Positions 1-5,749 of a stretch of 13,811 nt of DNA are shown here, piece by piece (position 1 is the stretch's first letter; the number at the start of each line of letters is the position of its first letter). The translations under genes and the position numbers were made by a program. Origin of the DNA: JBFGFG01 sp041627475 (GTDB taxonomy: Bacteria; Actinomycetota; Nitriliruptoria; Nitriliruptorales; Nitriliruptoraceae); contig JBFKQZ010000055.1 in assembly GCA_041627475.1 (NCBI GenBank), positions 1 to 13,811 of the forward strand, given 5' to 3'. The notes under the pieces are model-generated. The model searched no databases. It was not told the DNA's origin and worked only from the letters and a program-made list of their open reading frames with translations.

Positions 1-1
1 C

Positions 2-148
2 TCGACCTTCTGGCACCCGCATCTCGACGGTGACACCGGGCGGTTCGAGCTGCGCCGGTCGCCCTCGGGTCGTGCGGTGCACACGACCTACCCCCGCGGG
101 ACGAGACCGATGGCGCAGTCGCCGCCGGAAGTGGTCCCGGCCCGCTGA
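2..148 (+). CDS. C-terminal end of an unidentified protein (partial)
   Basis: An open frame runs in from the left edge and stops with TGA at 146-148. The visible 48 residues include FWHPHLDGDTGRFELRR, then a Pro/Arg-rich tail ending PPEVVPAR. No family is recognisable from this fragment. The frame is preferred over the alternatives because it stays open from the edge, starts with ordered-looking sequence containing aromatic residues, and is followed at once by a perfect GC-rich palindrome that could be its terminator. An overlapping frame that continues into the next gene gives an Arg/Pro-rich product typical of a shadow frame. The start lies outside the window, so length and function cannot be judged. 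Confidence 0.5.
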   Translation, partial: STFWHPHLDGDTGRFELRRSPSGRAVHTTYPRGTRPMAQSPPEVVPAR

Positions 149-149
149 C

Positions 150-167
150 CCCCCACCGCGGTGGGGG
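150..167. terminator. Perfect 18-bp GC palindrome, possible terminator
   Basis: CCCCCACCG followed by CGGTGGGGG is a perfect palindrome starting two bases after the TGA of the partial upstream gene. It could fold into a very stable hairpin once the central bases form a loop. There is no T tract after it, so intrinsic termination is only inferred from its position. A 9-bp direct repeat, GGGCATCGG, begins at 165 and recurs at 192, in the short leader before the next gene. Confidence 0.4.
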
Positions 168-245
168 CATCGGTGTTGCGGTGTGACAGGAGGGCATCGG
201 CCAGCGGGCGTCGAACCTCGGTCGTACCCGGGGAGGACGACCACC

Positions 246-533
246 GTGCACGCACTGCTGCTCGCGCTGCGATGGATGGTGGTGTTCGTGGTCCGGGGGC
301 TGCTCCTGTGGGTGGTCGTGCCGGTGAGCGTGGTGGCCTGGCCCGTGGTCCGGGCCGTCCGGGCCACGGCGCGGACCCCACGGACGGTGTGGACCTACGT
401 CGACGAGTGGGTCGTCCTGGTCCTCGTCCGGCTGTTGCGGCTCGGGGACACGCGCTCGACGGAGGACGGGCCAGCACGACCCGTTCTCGGCCAGCCGCGA
501 ACGGGTCGGACACGCCTCGGAGACGCCGTCTGA
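246..533 (+). CDS. Small membrane protein of unknown function (95 aa)
   Basis: The GTG start is chosen because GGGAGGA at 231-237 sits 8 bases upstream, which is an ideal ribosome binding site. Everything 5' of it in the same frame is Arg/Pro-rich shadow sequence. The product has a long hydrophobic stretch at about residues 4-35 (LLLALRWMVVFVVRG, then LLLWVVVPVSVVAW), a basic linker at 36-47, a second hydrophobic or amphipathic segment at 52-66 (DEWVVLVLVRLLRL) and a polar, Arg-rich tail. This suggests a small inner-membrane protein with one or two spanning helices and a cytoplasmic basic tail. I do not recognise a family. It converges on the FAD oxidase gene, whose stop codon is 5 bases away. 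The strong RBS and membrane-like composition support a real gene. Confidence 0.6.
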   Translation: MHALLLALRWMVVFVVRGLLLWVVVPVSVVAWPVVRAVRATARTPRTVWTYVDEWVVLVLVRLLRLGDTRSTEDGPARPVLGQPRTGRTRLGDAV

Positions 534-547
534 GGCGCCTACGCCTC
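532..547. terminator. Hairpin at convergent gene junction
   Basis: GAGGCG (532-537), loop CCTA, CGCCTC (542-547) form a perfect 6-bp stem. It overlaps both stop codons of the converging genes (small membrane protein, + strand; FAD oxidase, - strand). Its position suggests a bidirectional terminator. There is no T tract, which is common in high-GC actinobacteria. Confidence 0.4.
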
Positions 548-2137
548 GGCCAGGCCGAGGCCGAGGACGCCCGGGTTGCAGATGCCGGCCGGATCGAGGT
601 CGCCCTTGATCGCCGTCAGGGAACGGTGGTGGAGGTCGGGGACCTGTCGCCCGTACCACGGCGCGTGGTCGCGGCCCACGGCGTGGTGGTGGGTGATCGT
701 GCCGCCGGCCGCGAGGATCGCGTCGGACGCTGCGCCCTTCACGGCGTCCCACTGCGCGACCTCGTCACCCCGCCGACCGGGTGCGAGCACGGTGAAGTAG
801 GGCGCGCAGCCGTCCGGGTAGGCGTGGGTGACGCGCGTCGTGACGACCGCGGCACCGCACGCGTCCTCGGCCGCTCCGCGAGCAGCAGCGGCGACGTCCT
901 CGACGAGGTCGTGGACGCGGTCCCACGTGGTCGCCGTCTCGAACGTCTCGACCACGACCCCGAGGCGCACCAGCGCGTCGCGCAGGTACGGGGCGTTGAG
1001 GAAGGCAGCACGCCACTCGCCGGCGCCGCCGGACGCCTCGCCCGTGCGGTCGCCCTCGCGCTCGTCCGGGCCGTCGGTGACGTCGCCGCCGTGGTCCCGA
1101 CAGAGCTCGAGCGTGCGAGCCAGCGCCGGCCCGAGGGGGTGGTCGGCGCCCTCGAACCCCAGCGCCAGCACCGCGCCGGTCCCGTCACCGGCGCCGTTGA
1201 GCTGTGCCTCGGCCGGGTCCAGCAGCCGCGCGTTGGCGGGGCGCAGCCCTGCCTGGGTGATGGCACGCAGCCCGTCGAGGCCGGCGTGCATGTCGGCGAA
1301 CGCCACCGTGGCCGACGCGCGGAACGTCGGGCGGCGCTGCACCCGGACCCACGCGCCGGTGATCACCCCGAAGGCGCCCTCGGAACCGAGCAGCAGCCGG
1401 TCGGGGGAGGGGCCGGCCCCGCTCGCCGGCAGCCGTCGTGATGACCAGCGCCCCGCCGGGGTGACCGCGTCGACCGCCTCGACGAGGTCGTCGATGTGGG
1501 TCGGACCGGTCGCGAAGTGGCCGCCCGCCCGGGTCGCCACCCAACCGCCGAGGGTCGAGAACTCCCACGACTGGGGGAAGAACCGCAGCGTCAGGCCGCG
1601 GTCGCGCAGCGCGTCGTTGATCGCCGGGCCGTACGTGCCGCCGCGCACGTGCGCCGCGAGCGACACCTCGTCGACCTCGTCCACGCCCGCCAGGTGCTCG
1701 AGGTCCAGGGCCACGACCGGCCGCTCGCCGGTCGGGGTCGTCACGCCACCGACGACCGAGGTGCCGCCGCCGAACGGCACGCAGGCGACGTCCGACGCAC
1801 CGGCCCAGTCGAGCAGACGCTCGACGTCCTCCTCGGTCCGCGGGCGCGCGACGACGGCGGCGTACGCGGGCAGCTCGCCGTGCAGCGCACGGACCACGTC
1901 GCGGTAGGCGTTGCCGCGCGAGTGGCGGACGCGGTCCACCGGGTCGAGCGACACGAGCTCCGCGAGCGCGTCCGGCACGGACACCGGGGAGCTGGGCGGG
2001 AGAGAGGACGGGTCGCGCACCGCGATCGGGGTCGGGACGTCCGTGCCGAGGCGCTGGCCCACCAGGTGCGCCAGCCCGTCGATGGCCTCGCCGTCGAGGT
2101 GTCGTGCCTCGTCGCCCCAACCCCACCAGGATCGCAT
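539..2137 (-). CDS. FAD-binding oxidase, alkylglycerone-phosphate synthase-like (AGPS family)
   Basis: A 532-aa flavoprotein with an FAD_binding_4 domain followed by a FAD-oxidase C-terminal domain. Visible landmarks: the N-terminal MRSWWGWGDE typical of actinobacterial AGPS-like proteins; the FAD pyrophosphate-binding loop PFGGGTSVVGG (121-131); THIDDLVEAV and PSPDRLLLGSEGAFGVIT (243-260); VETFETATTWD (396-405); the HHH motif (483-485) that marks the AGPS active site; and LDPAGICNPGVL near the C-terminus. Eukaryotic AGPS swaps the acyl group of acyl-DHAP for a fatty alcohol to make ether lipids. Actinobacterial members are numerous and mostly uncharacterised, so the substrate is open and a D-lactate/glycolate-oxidase-like role is an alternative. 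The ATG is supported by GGGAG about 4 bases upstream. The gene is intact and divergent from an APH-fold kinase across 66 bp with overlapping promoters, which suggests co-regulation. Confidence 0.88.
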   Translation of the reverse strand: MRSWWGWGDEARHLDGEAIDGLAHLVGQRLGTDVPTPIAVRDPSSLPPSSPVSVPDALAELVSLDPVDRVRHSRGNAYRDVVRALHGELPAYAAVVARPRTEEDVERLLDWAGASDVACVPFGGGTSVVGGVTTPTGERPVVALDLEHLAGVDEVDEVSLAAHVRGGTYGPAINDALRDRGLTLRFFPQSWEFSTLGGWVATRAGGHFATGPTHIDDLVEAVDAVTPAGRWSSRRLPASGAGPSPDRLLLGSEGAFGVITGAWVRVQRRPTFRASATVAFADMHAGLDGLRAITQAGLRPANARLLDPAEAQLNGAGDGTGAVLALGFEGADHPLGPALARTLELCRDHGGDVTDGPDEREGDRTGEASGGAGEWRAAFLNAPYLRDALVRLGVVVETFETATTWDRVHDLVEDVAAAARGAAEDACGAAVVTTRVTHAYPDGCAPYFTVLAPGRRGDEVAQWDAVKGAASDAILAAGGTITHHHAVGRDHAPWYGRQVPDLHHRSLTAIKGDLDPAGICNPGVLGLGLAEA

Positions 2138-2166
2138 GCCGCTCCCGCTCGTCGCGTGCGGCGCGC

Positions 2167-2176
2167 ACCCTACGGT
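2167..2176. promoter_or_regulatory. Back-to-back -10 elements of a divergent promoter
   Basis: The decamer ACCCTACGGT contains TACGGT on the + strand (2171-2176) and TAGGGT on the - strand (2172 to 2167). The two share the central TA. Predicted transcription starts are near 2183 for the APH-like gene and near 2160 for the FAD oxidase, giving short leaders of about 21-23 bases before GTG 2204 and ATG 2137. Neither side has a convincing TTGACA-like -35. Promoter pairs with symmetric, overlapping -10 hexamers are known in bacteria. This assignment is inferred from sequence alone. Confidence 0.4.
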
Positions 2177-2193
2177 CGGTGTGTCACCGACCG
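2173..2193. promoter_or_regulatory. Perfect 21-bp palindromic operator-like site
   Basis: Arms CGGTCGGTG (2173-2181) and CACCGACCG (2185-2193) are perfect inverted repeats separated by TGT. The site overlaps the + strand -10 hexamer, covers the predicted start of the APH-like transcript, and occupies the -10/-35 spacer of the FAD oxidase promoter. A dimeric repressor such as a TetR- or GntR-type protein bound here could shut both genes. No regulator gene lies next to it in the window. Alternatively, as RNA it would form a 9-bp hairpin directly before the GTGGGA ribosome binding site of the APH-like gene. Confidence 0.5.
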
Positions 2194-2203
2194 GTGGGAA
2201 CAG

Positions 2204-2851
2204 GTGCAGACCTCGGGTCGCAACGACGTCACGGTGCGGGCCGGCACGGTCACCAAGGTGCACGGCGGCACCGGTGGTGCCGACCGTGCGGCGACGTCCG
2301 CAGCTGCGCTCGCGCACGCAGCCGCGAACGGGCTGCAGGTGCCGGAGCTCCTGGACCACGACGGCTCGACCGTCGTCACGCGCATCGTCCCCGACGTCGT
2401 GACCGGCGCGGCGATGCTCACCACCTCGCCATCGACCGTCCTGCACGCGATCGGGAGCATCGCCCGACAGCTGCACGCGCTGCACCCGCCGCCGGCGTTC
2501 GACCTGCCGGCCACCGGGCCGGCCGCGTGGGTGCACGGTGACCTCTGCCCGGTCAACCTGCTGTTCGGCGACGACCACGTCCTGCGTGCGGTCGTCGACT
2601 GGGAGGACAGCCACCTCGGCGACCCGCTGGTCGATCTCGCCTGGACCGAGTGGCTGGTCCGCACGTGGCACCACGACGCCGTCGAGACGCTGCCGGTCCT
2701 GTACGCCGCATGGTCGCGGCGCACGCCGGACGAGGGGGCCCGCCGCGCCGCCATGGCGACGTGCCTGCGACGCCACCGCGCCCGGGACGAGCAGGCGACC
2801 GACTGGGACGCCCACCTCGCCGCGCTCGACGGCCTCGACCTCAGCCTCTAG
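2204..2851 (+). CDS. Aminoglycoside phosphotransferase (APH)-fold kinase, short form
   Basis: A 215-aa member of the APH / choline-kinase-like fold. The Brenner motif HGDLCPVN (111-118) supplies the catalytic Asp113 and Asn118, and VDWED (131-135) supplies the metal-binding Asp132. Lys18 in RAGTVTKVH is the likely ATP-anchoring lysine. The substrate cannot be told: this fold acts on aminoglycosides, small alcohols, homoserine or proteins. The GTG at 2204 is chosen because GGTGGGA lies just upstream and a predicted transcript start (about 2183) precedes it. An in-frame GTG at 2156 would add 16 residues but has no RBS and would lie upstream of that promoter. The protein is shorter than the usual 260-300 aa, with a compressed N-lobe. 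Its end overlaps the end of hemH by 11 bp in convergent orientation. Confidence 0.78.
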   Translation: MQTSGRNDVTVRAGTVTKVHGGTGGADRAATSAAALAHAAANGLQVPELLDHDGSTVVTRIVPDVVTGAAMLTTSPSTVLHAIGSIARQLHALHPPPAFDLPATGPAAWVHGDLCPVNLLFGDDHVLRAVVDWEDSHLGDPLVDLAWTEWLVRTWHHDAVETLPVLYAAWSRRTPDEGARRAAMATCLRRHRARDEQATDWDAHLAALDGLDLSL

Positions 2852-3920
2852 GACGTCCCGCCTGGCGCGGTGCGGCCTGCGCGATCGCCGGGACCGCCTC
2901 CTGCCCGGGCGTCAGGCAGCAGTCCACCGGGCACATGGTCCAGTTGGGGCCACGCACGCCCAGCGACTGCGGCTCGGCGCCGCTGAGGTGCTCCTCGAGC
3001 AGCTCCCGCAGTCCCGTGACGAAGCGCTCGTCGGTCCCGACCGTCGCGGCGCGGGCGTAGGCGAGCCCGACCCGCTCGGCCGTCTGGGCGGCCTCGGTGT
3101 CGAGGTCGTAGACGACCTCCATGTGGTCGCTGACGAACCCGATCGGCACCACGACGACACCGGGCACGCCGTCGCCGGCGAGGGCCTCGAGGTGGTCGTT
3201 GACGTCGGGCTCCAGCCACGGCACGAACTCGGGCCCGGACCGCGAGTTGTAGACCAGGTCCCAGCCGTGCCCGGTGCCGAGCGCCTCCATGACGAGGCGG
3301 CACGTCTCGTAGGTCTGCGTCTCGTAGTCGCAGTGGCGCGACATGGTCCGGGGGATCGAGTGCGTCGTGAACACGACGCGCGCGCCCGACCGGGACTCCT
3401 CGGGCAGGGACGCCAGCGCGTCGCGGACGTAGTCGACGTGGGGGAGCACGAAGCCGGGGTGGTTGTAGTAGGCCCGGACCTTCTCGAAGGTGGGCGGCTC
3501 GACACCGTCGGCGGCGACCTCCTGTCGAGCCCGCTCGACGTCCTCGCGGTACTGCCGGCACCCGGAGTAGCTCGAGTACGCACTGGTCAGCACCGCCACC
3601 GCGTGCTCGACGCCGTCCGCGGCCATCGCCCGCAGCGTGTCGGCGAGGAACGGGTGCCAGTTGCGGTTGCCCCAGTAGACCTTGAGCTCGTGGCCGGCGT
3701 CGTGCAGCTCGTCCTCGAGCGCGGCGCGCAGCTCGCGGCACTGCTCCTGGATCGGCGACACGCCGCCGCGGGCGTAGTAGTGCTCGCTGACCTCCTCGAG
3801 CCGTTCGTCGGGGATGCCACGACCCTCGGTGACGTTGCGCATGAACGGCAGCACGTCGTCGGGGCCCTCGGGGCCCCCGAACGACACCAGCAGCACGGCG
3901 TCCACCTGCTTGTCCGACAC
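2841..3920 (-). CDS. hemH: Ferrochelatase (coproporphyrin ferrochelatase type)
   Basis: A 359-aa ferrochelatase that inserts Fe2+ into the porphyrin ring late in heme synthesis. In actinobacteria the substrate is normally coproporphyrin III (gene also called cpfC). Visible: the N-terminal LLVSFGGPEGPDDV (10-23); YYARGGVSPIQEQ (48-60); the catalytic His187 in TTHSIP; YNSRSGPEFVPWLEPDV; and the metal-path Glu268 in SDHMEVVYDLD. Cys121 (YSGCRQYRED) together with CPVDCC near the C-terminus (Cys330, 334, 335) matches the four-cysteine pattern expected for the [2Fe-2S] cluster of actinobacterial ferrochelatases. The GTG start is fixed by GGAGGA upstream. No other heme gene is adjacent. The gene is divergent from a PIG-L hydrolase across 54 bp that hold an inverted repeat, and its 3' end overlaps the APH-like gene. 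Confidence 0.95.
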   Translation of the reverse strand: MSDKQVDAVLLVSFGGPEGPDDVLPFMRNVTEGRGIPDERLEEVSEHYYARGGVSPIQEQCRELRAALEDELHDAGHELKVYWGNRNWHPFLADTLRAMAADGVEHAVAVLTSAYSSYSGCRQYREDVERARQEVAADGVEPPTFEKVRAYYNHPGFVLPHVDYVRDALASLPEESRSGARVVFTTHSIPRTMSRHCDYETQTYETCRLVMEALGTGHGWDLVYNSRSGPEFVPWLEPDVNDHLEALAGDGVPGVVVVPIGFVSDHMEVVYDLDTEAAQTAERVGLAYARAATVGTDERFVTGLRELLEEHLSGAEPQSLGVRGPNWTMCPVDCCLTPGQEAVPAIAQAAPRQAGRPRG

Positions 3921-3930
3921 GATCGTCCTC

Positions 3931-3959
3931 CGGTCCACGCTTGACTGGGCAGTGGACCG
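3931..3959. promoter_or_regulatory. Inverted repeat and divergent promoter between hemH and the PIG-L gene
   Basis: CGGTCCAC (3931-3938) and GTGGACCG (3952-3959) are perfect 8-bp inverted repeats with 13 bases between them. On the + strand TTGACT (3941-3946) lies in the spacer and could be the -35 of the PIG-L gene, with GAGGAT (3963-3968) as a weak -10. On the - strand TACGGT (3961 to 3956) overlaps the right arm and could be the hemH -10, giving a leader of about 28 bases with the hemH GGAGGA site. The arms are about two helical turns apart centre to centre, as in operators for dimeric regulators. This is inference from position and symmetry. Confidence 0.4.
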
Positions 3960-3974
3960 TACGAGGATGGACAC

Positions 3975-4706
3975 GTGGCCGACCCCACCCCCCTGGACGA
4001 CTTCGACCGGGCGCTCGTCGTCACGGCCCACCCGGACGACGTCGACTTCGGCGTCGCCGGTTCGGTCGCCCTGCTCACCGACGCCGGTGTCGAGGTGACC
4101 TACTGCATCGTCACCGACGGCCAGGCAGGCGGCTTCGACCGCGACACGCCGCGCCACGAGATCCCCACCATCCGTCGGGCGGAGCAGACGGCCGCGGCGG
4201 CCGAGGTCGGGGTCACCGATCTGCGTTTCCTCGGCCGCGTCGACGGTGAGGTGGTCAACGACCTCGCGCTGGCGCGCGACATCAGTCGTGTCATCCGTGA
4301 CGTGCGGCCCGACCTCGTCATCACGTCGAGCCCCGAGCGCAACTACCGCATGGTCGGCGCGTCGCACCCCGACCACCGCCGGGTCGGCGACGCGACGCTC
4401 GACGCGGTCTACCCCTTCGCCCGCAACCCCTTCGCCTTCCCCGAGCTGCTCGACGAGGAGGGGCTCGACGCCTGGATCGTCGGCGAGGTCTGGCTGCTCG
4501 GCGCCCCTGACCCCGACAGGTTCCTCGACGTCACCGCGGTGGTCGACCGCAAGCTCGCCGCGATCAGGGCCCACACGTCCCAGGTCGCCGACCCCGCGGC
4601 CATGGACGAGCGGGTCCGCGGGTGGCTGGCGCACACCGCCCGCGCCGGCGGTCTGCCCGACGGCAGCCTCGCCGAGGCGGTCAAGGTGATCCTGATCGAG
4701 CGTTAG
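3975..4706 (+). CDS. PIG-L / LmbE-family zinc-dependent deacetylase
   Basis: A 243-aa hydrolase of the LmbE/PIG-L family, in which actinobacterial members remove acyl groups from glucosaminyl-inositol (MshB), mycothiol conjugates (Mca) or other N-acyl sugars. Motif 1 is VTAHPDDVDFG with His19, Asp21 and Asp22, and motif 2 is HPDHRRVG with His134. These supply the zinc ligands (His19, Asp22, His134) and the catalytic Asp. The protein spans the whole domain, starting a few residues before motif 1. It is shorter than typical MshB, so a MshB or Mca assignment is not made. GTG 3975 is the first usable start. Only AGGA is present upstream, and the predicted transcript start falls on or next to the GTG, so the mRNA may be leaderless. 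It converges with the DnaB-like gene. Confidence 0.88.
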   Translation: MADPTPLDDFDRALVVTAHPDDVDFGVAGSVALLTDAGVEVTYCIVTDGQAGGFDRDTPRHEIPTIRRAEQTAAAAEVGVTDLRFLGRVDGEVVNDLALARDISRVIRDVRPDLVITSSPERNYRMVGASHPDHRRVGDATLDAVYPFARNPFAFPELLDEEGLDAWIVGEVWLLGAPDPDRFLDVTAVVDRKLAAIRAHTSQVADPAAMDERVRGWLAHTARAGGLPDGSLAEAVKVILIER

Positions 4707-4725
4707 GGCGGGCTGCGCCTGCCTA
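4704..4725. terminator. Imperfect hairpin spanning both stop codons of a convergent pair
   Basis: Sequence from the TAG of the PIG-L gene to the reverse-strand stop (CTA) of the DnaB-like gene is an imperfect palindrome. TAGG and CGGGC pair with GCCTG and CCTA around a TGC loop, with one bulge and one mismatch. It occupies the whole 16-bp intergenic gap and probably ends transcription from both sides. No T tract is present. Confidence 0.3.
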
Positions 4726-5715
4726 CACGTCGATGCGCTCGTCGATGAGCTTCTCGTGCACGGGGGAGCCGTCGGGCTCGAAGCGGTAGTGCGCGAAGTC
4801 CTTGCGGAACTGCAGGTCCGCGCCCTCGGCACCGTCGCGGTGCTTCTCGACCGACCACACGACGTAGCGGTGGTGGTCCCGCGCCTTCTCCGTGTCGTAG
4901 ACGATGTGGCTGCGGTGCACGATGTCGTACTTGTCGTTGAGCATGAGCACGGCGTCGGACTCGTAGGTCAGCGTGGACGAACCGTCGAGGTGCTTCAGCC
5001 GCAGCCGGGGCGCGTCGAGCCCCCTGCGGTCCGCGATCGCCGCCGCGACCACGACGATGTCCTGCCGCATCGCGAGGTCCTTGAGCTCCTGCGCGATCTG
5101 CATCACCCGCAGCCGGTCGTCCGGCTGGTGCGGGTCGGTCGGGACCTTCTGGAGGTAGTCGACCAGCAGCACCGAGCCCCCGTTGCGGGTCACCATCGCG
5201 TCGAGCTCGGTCACCGTCGTGGTCAGACCGTTGGCCCGGACCAGCAGGAGGTTGTCGTCGTAGGTGGTCATCGCCTCGTGGGCGGCGGTCAGGGCCGGCA
5301 CGTCGTGGATGACCTCCGCCAGCGGCACGTCGCCTGCCGACACCTCTGCGAGGGCGCTGCGCGCGTCGGCGCGCTCGGCCGGGTCGACGTCCTCGAGGTC
5401 GCCGACCTCCATCAGCAGCAGCCGGTCCATCAGCGTGCGCTCGTCGTGCTCGTAGCACGCCAGCACCACGGTCTCGCCGCTCGCGGCCATGTGGCGGGCC
5501 CACTGCAGCAGCGCGACCGTCTTGCCGGCGCCGGGGCGGCCACCGATGAGCGTCAGGTTCTGCGTGCGCAGGCCTCCCACCAGCACGCGGTCCAGCGTGG
5601 GGAACCCGGTGGGCACGACACGGCGGTGCCGGTCGGTGTCCAGTGCCTCCGCTCGGACGGCGGACAGCCGGGTCGGCTGGACGTCGGCGCCGATGGGTGG
5701 TGGAGGGGTGGTCAC
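4723..5715 (-). CDS. Standalone DnaB-C / RecA-like ATPase (replicative-helicase C-domain homologue)
   Basis: A 330-aa protein made almost wholly of a DnaB-type RecA-fold domain. Seen: GFPTLDRVLVGGLR (37-50) before Walker A GGRPGAGKT (58-66); ACYEHDE (86-92), where Glu89 matches the catalytic glutamate of DnaB; Walker B VLLVDYLQ (182-189); RLKHLDGSSTLTYESDAVLMLND (starting near 238), matching the DnaB stretch before its last strands; and VEKHRDGAEG (289-298), matching the K-x-R arginine-finger region. The N-terminal primase-binding domain of DnaB is absent, replaced by about 30 Pro-rich residues. The glutamine of the usual SQL motif is also missing (VVVAAAIADRRG). It could be a hexameric helicase-like or KaiC/RadA-like ATPase, but the role is unknown. 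The GTG has GAGGAG upstream. It lies 34 bp after coaA and is probably co-transcribed with it. Confidence 0.8.
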   Translation of the reverse strand: MTTPPPPIGADVQPTRLSAVRAEALDTDRHRRVVPTGFPTLDRVLVGGLRTQNLTLIGGRPGAGKTVALLQWARHMAASGETVVLACYEHDERTLMDRLLLMEVGDLEDVDPAERADARSALAEVSAGDVPLAEVIHDVPALTAAHEAMTTYDDNLLLVRANGLTTTVTELDAMVTRNGGSVLLVDYLQKVPTDPHQPDDRLRVMQIAQELKDLAMRQDIVVVAAAIADRRGLDAPRLRLKHLDGSSTLTYESDAVLMLNDKYDIVHRSHIVYDTEKARDHHRYVVWSVEKHRDGAEGADLQFRKDFAHYRFEPDGSPVHEKLIDERIDV

Positions 5716-5749
5716 GGATGACTCCTCGTCGCGTCCCGACGGAACCTAG

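Noticed and set aside
165..200. Direct repeat GGGCATCGG (165-173 and 192-200)
   Set aside because: Nine bases in GC-rich DNA can recur by chance, and no further copies or mobile-element signs were seen.
30..533. Longer start (ATG 30) for the small membrane protein
   Set aside because: The added 72 residues are Arg/Pro/Gly-rich shadow sequence overlapping the end of the upstream gene, and the best ribosome site is at 231-237 before GTG 246.
2156..2203. Upstream GTG (2156) as the start of the APH-like kinase
   Set aside because: No ribosome site precedes it and it lies upstream of the predicted -10. GTG 2204 has a GGTGGGA just before it.
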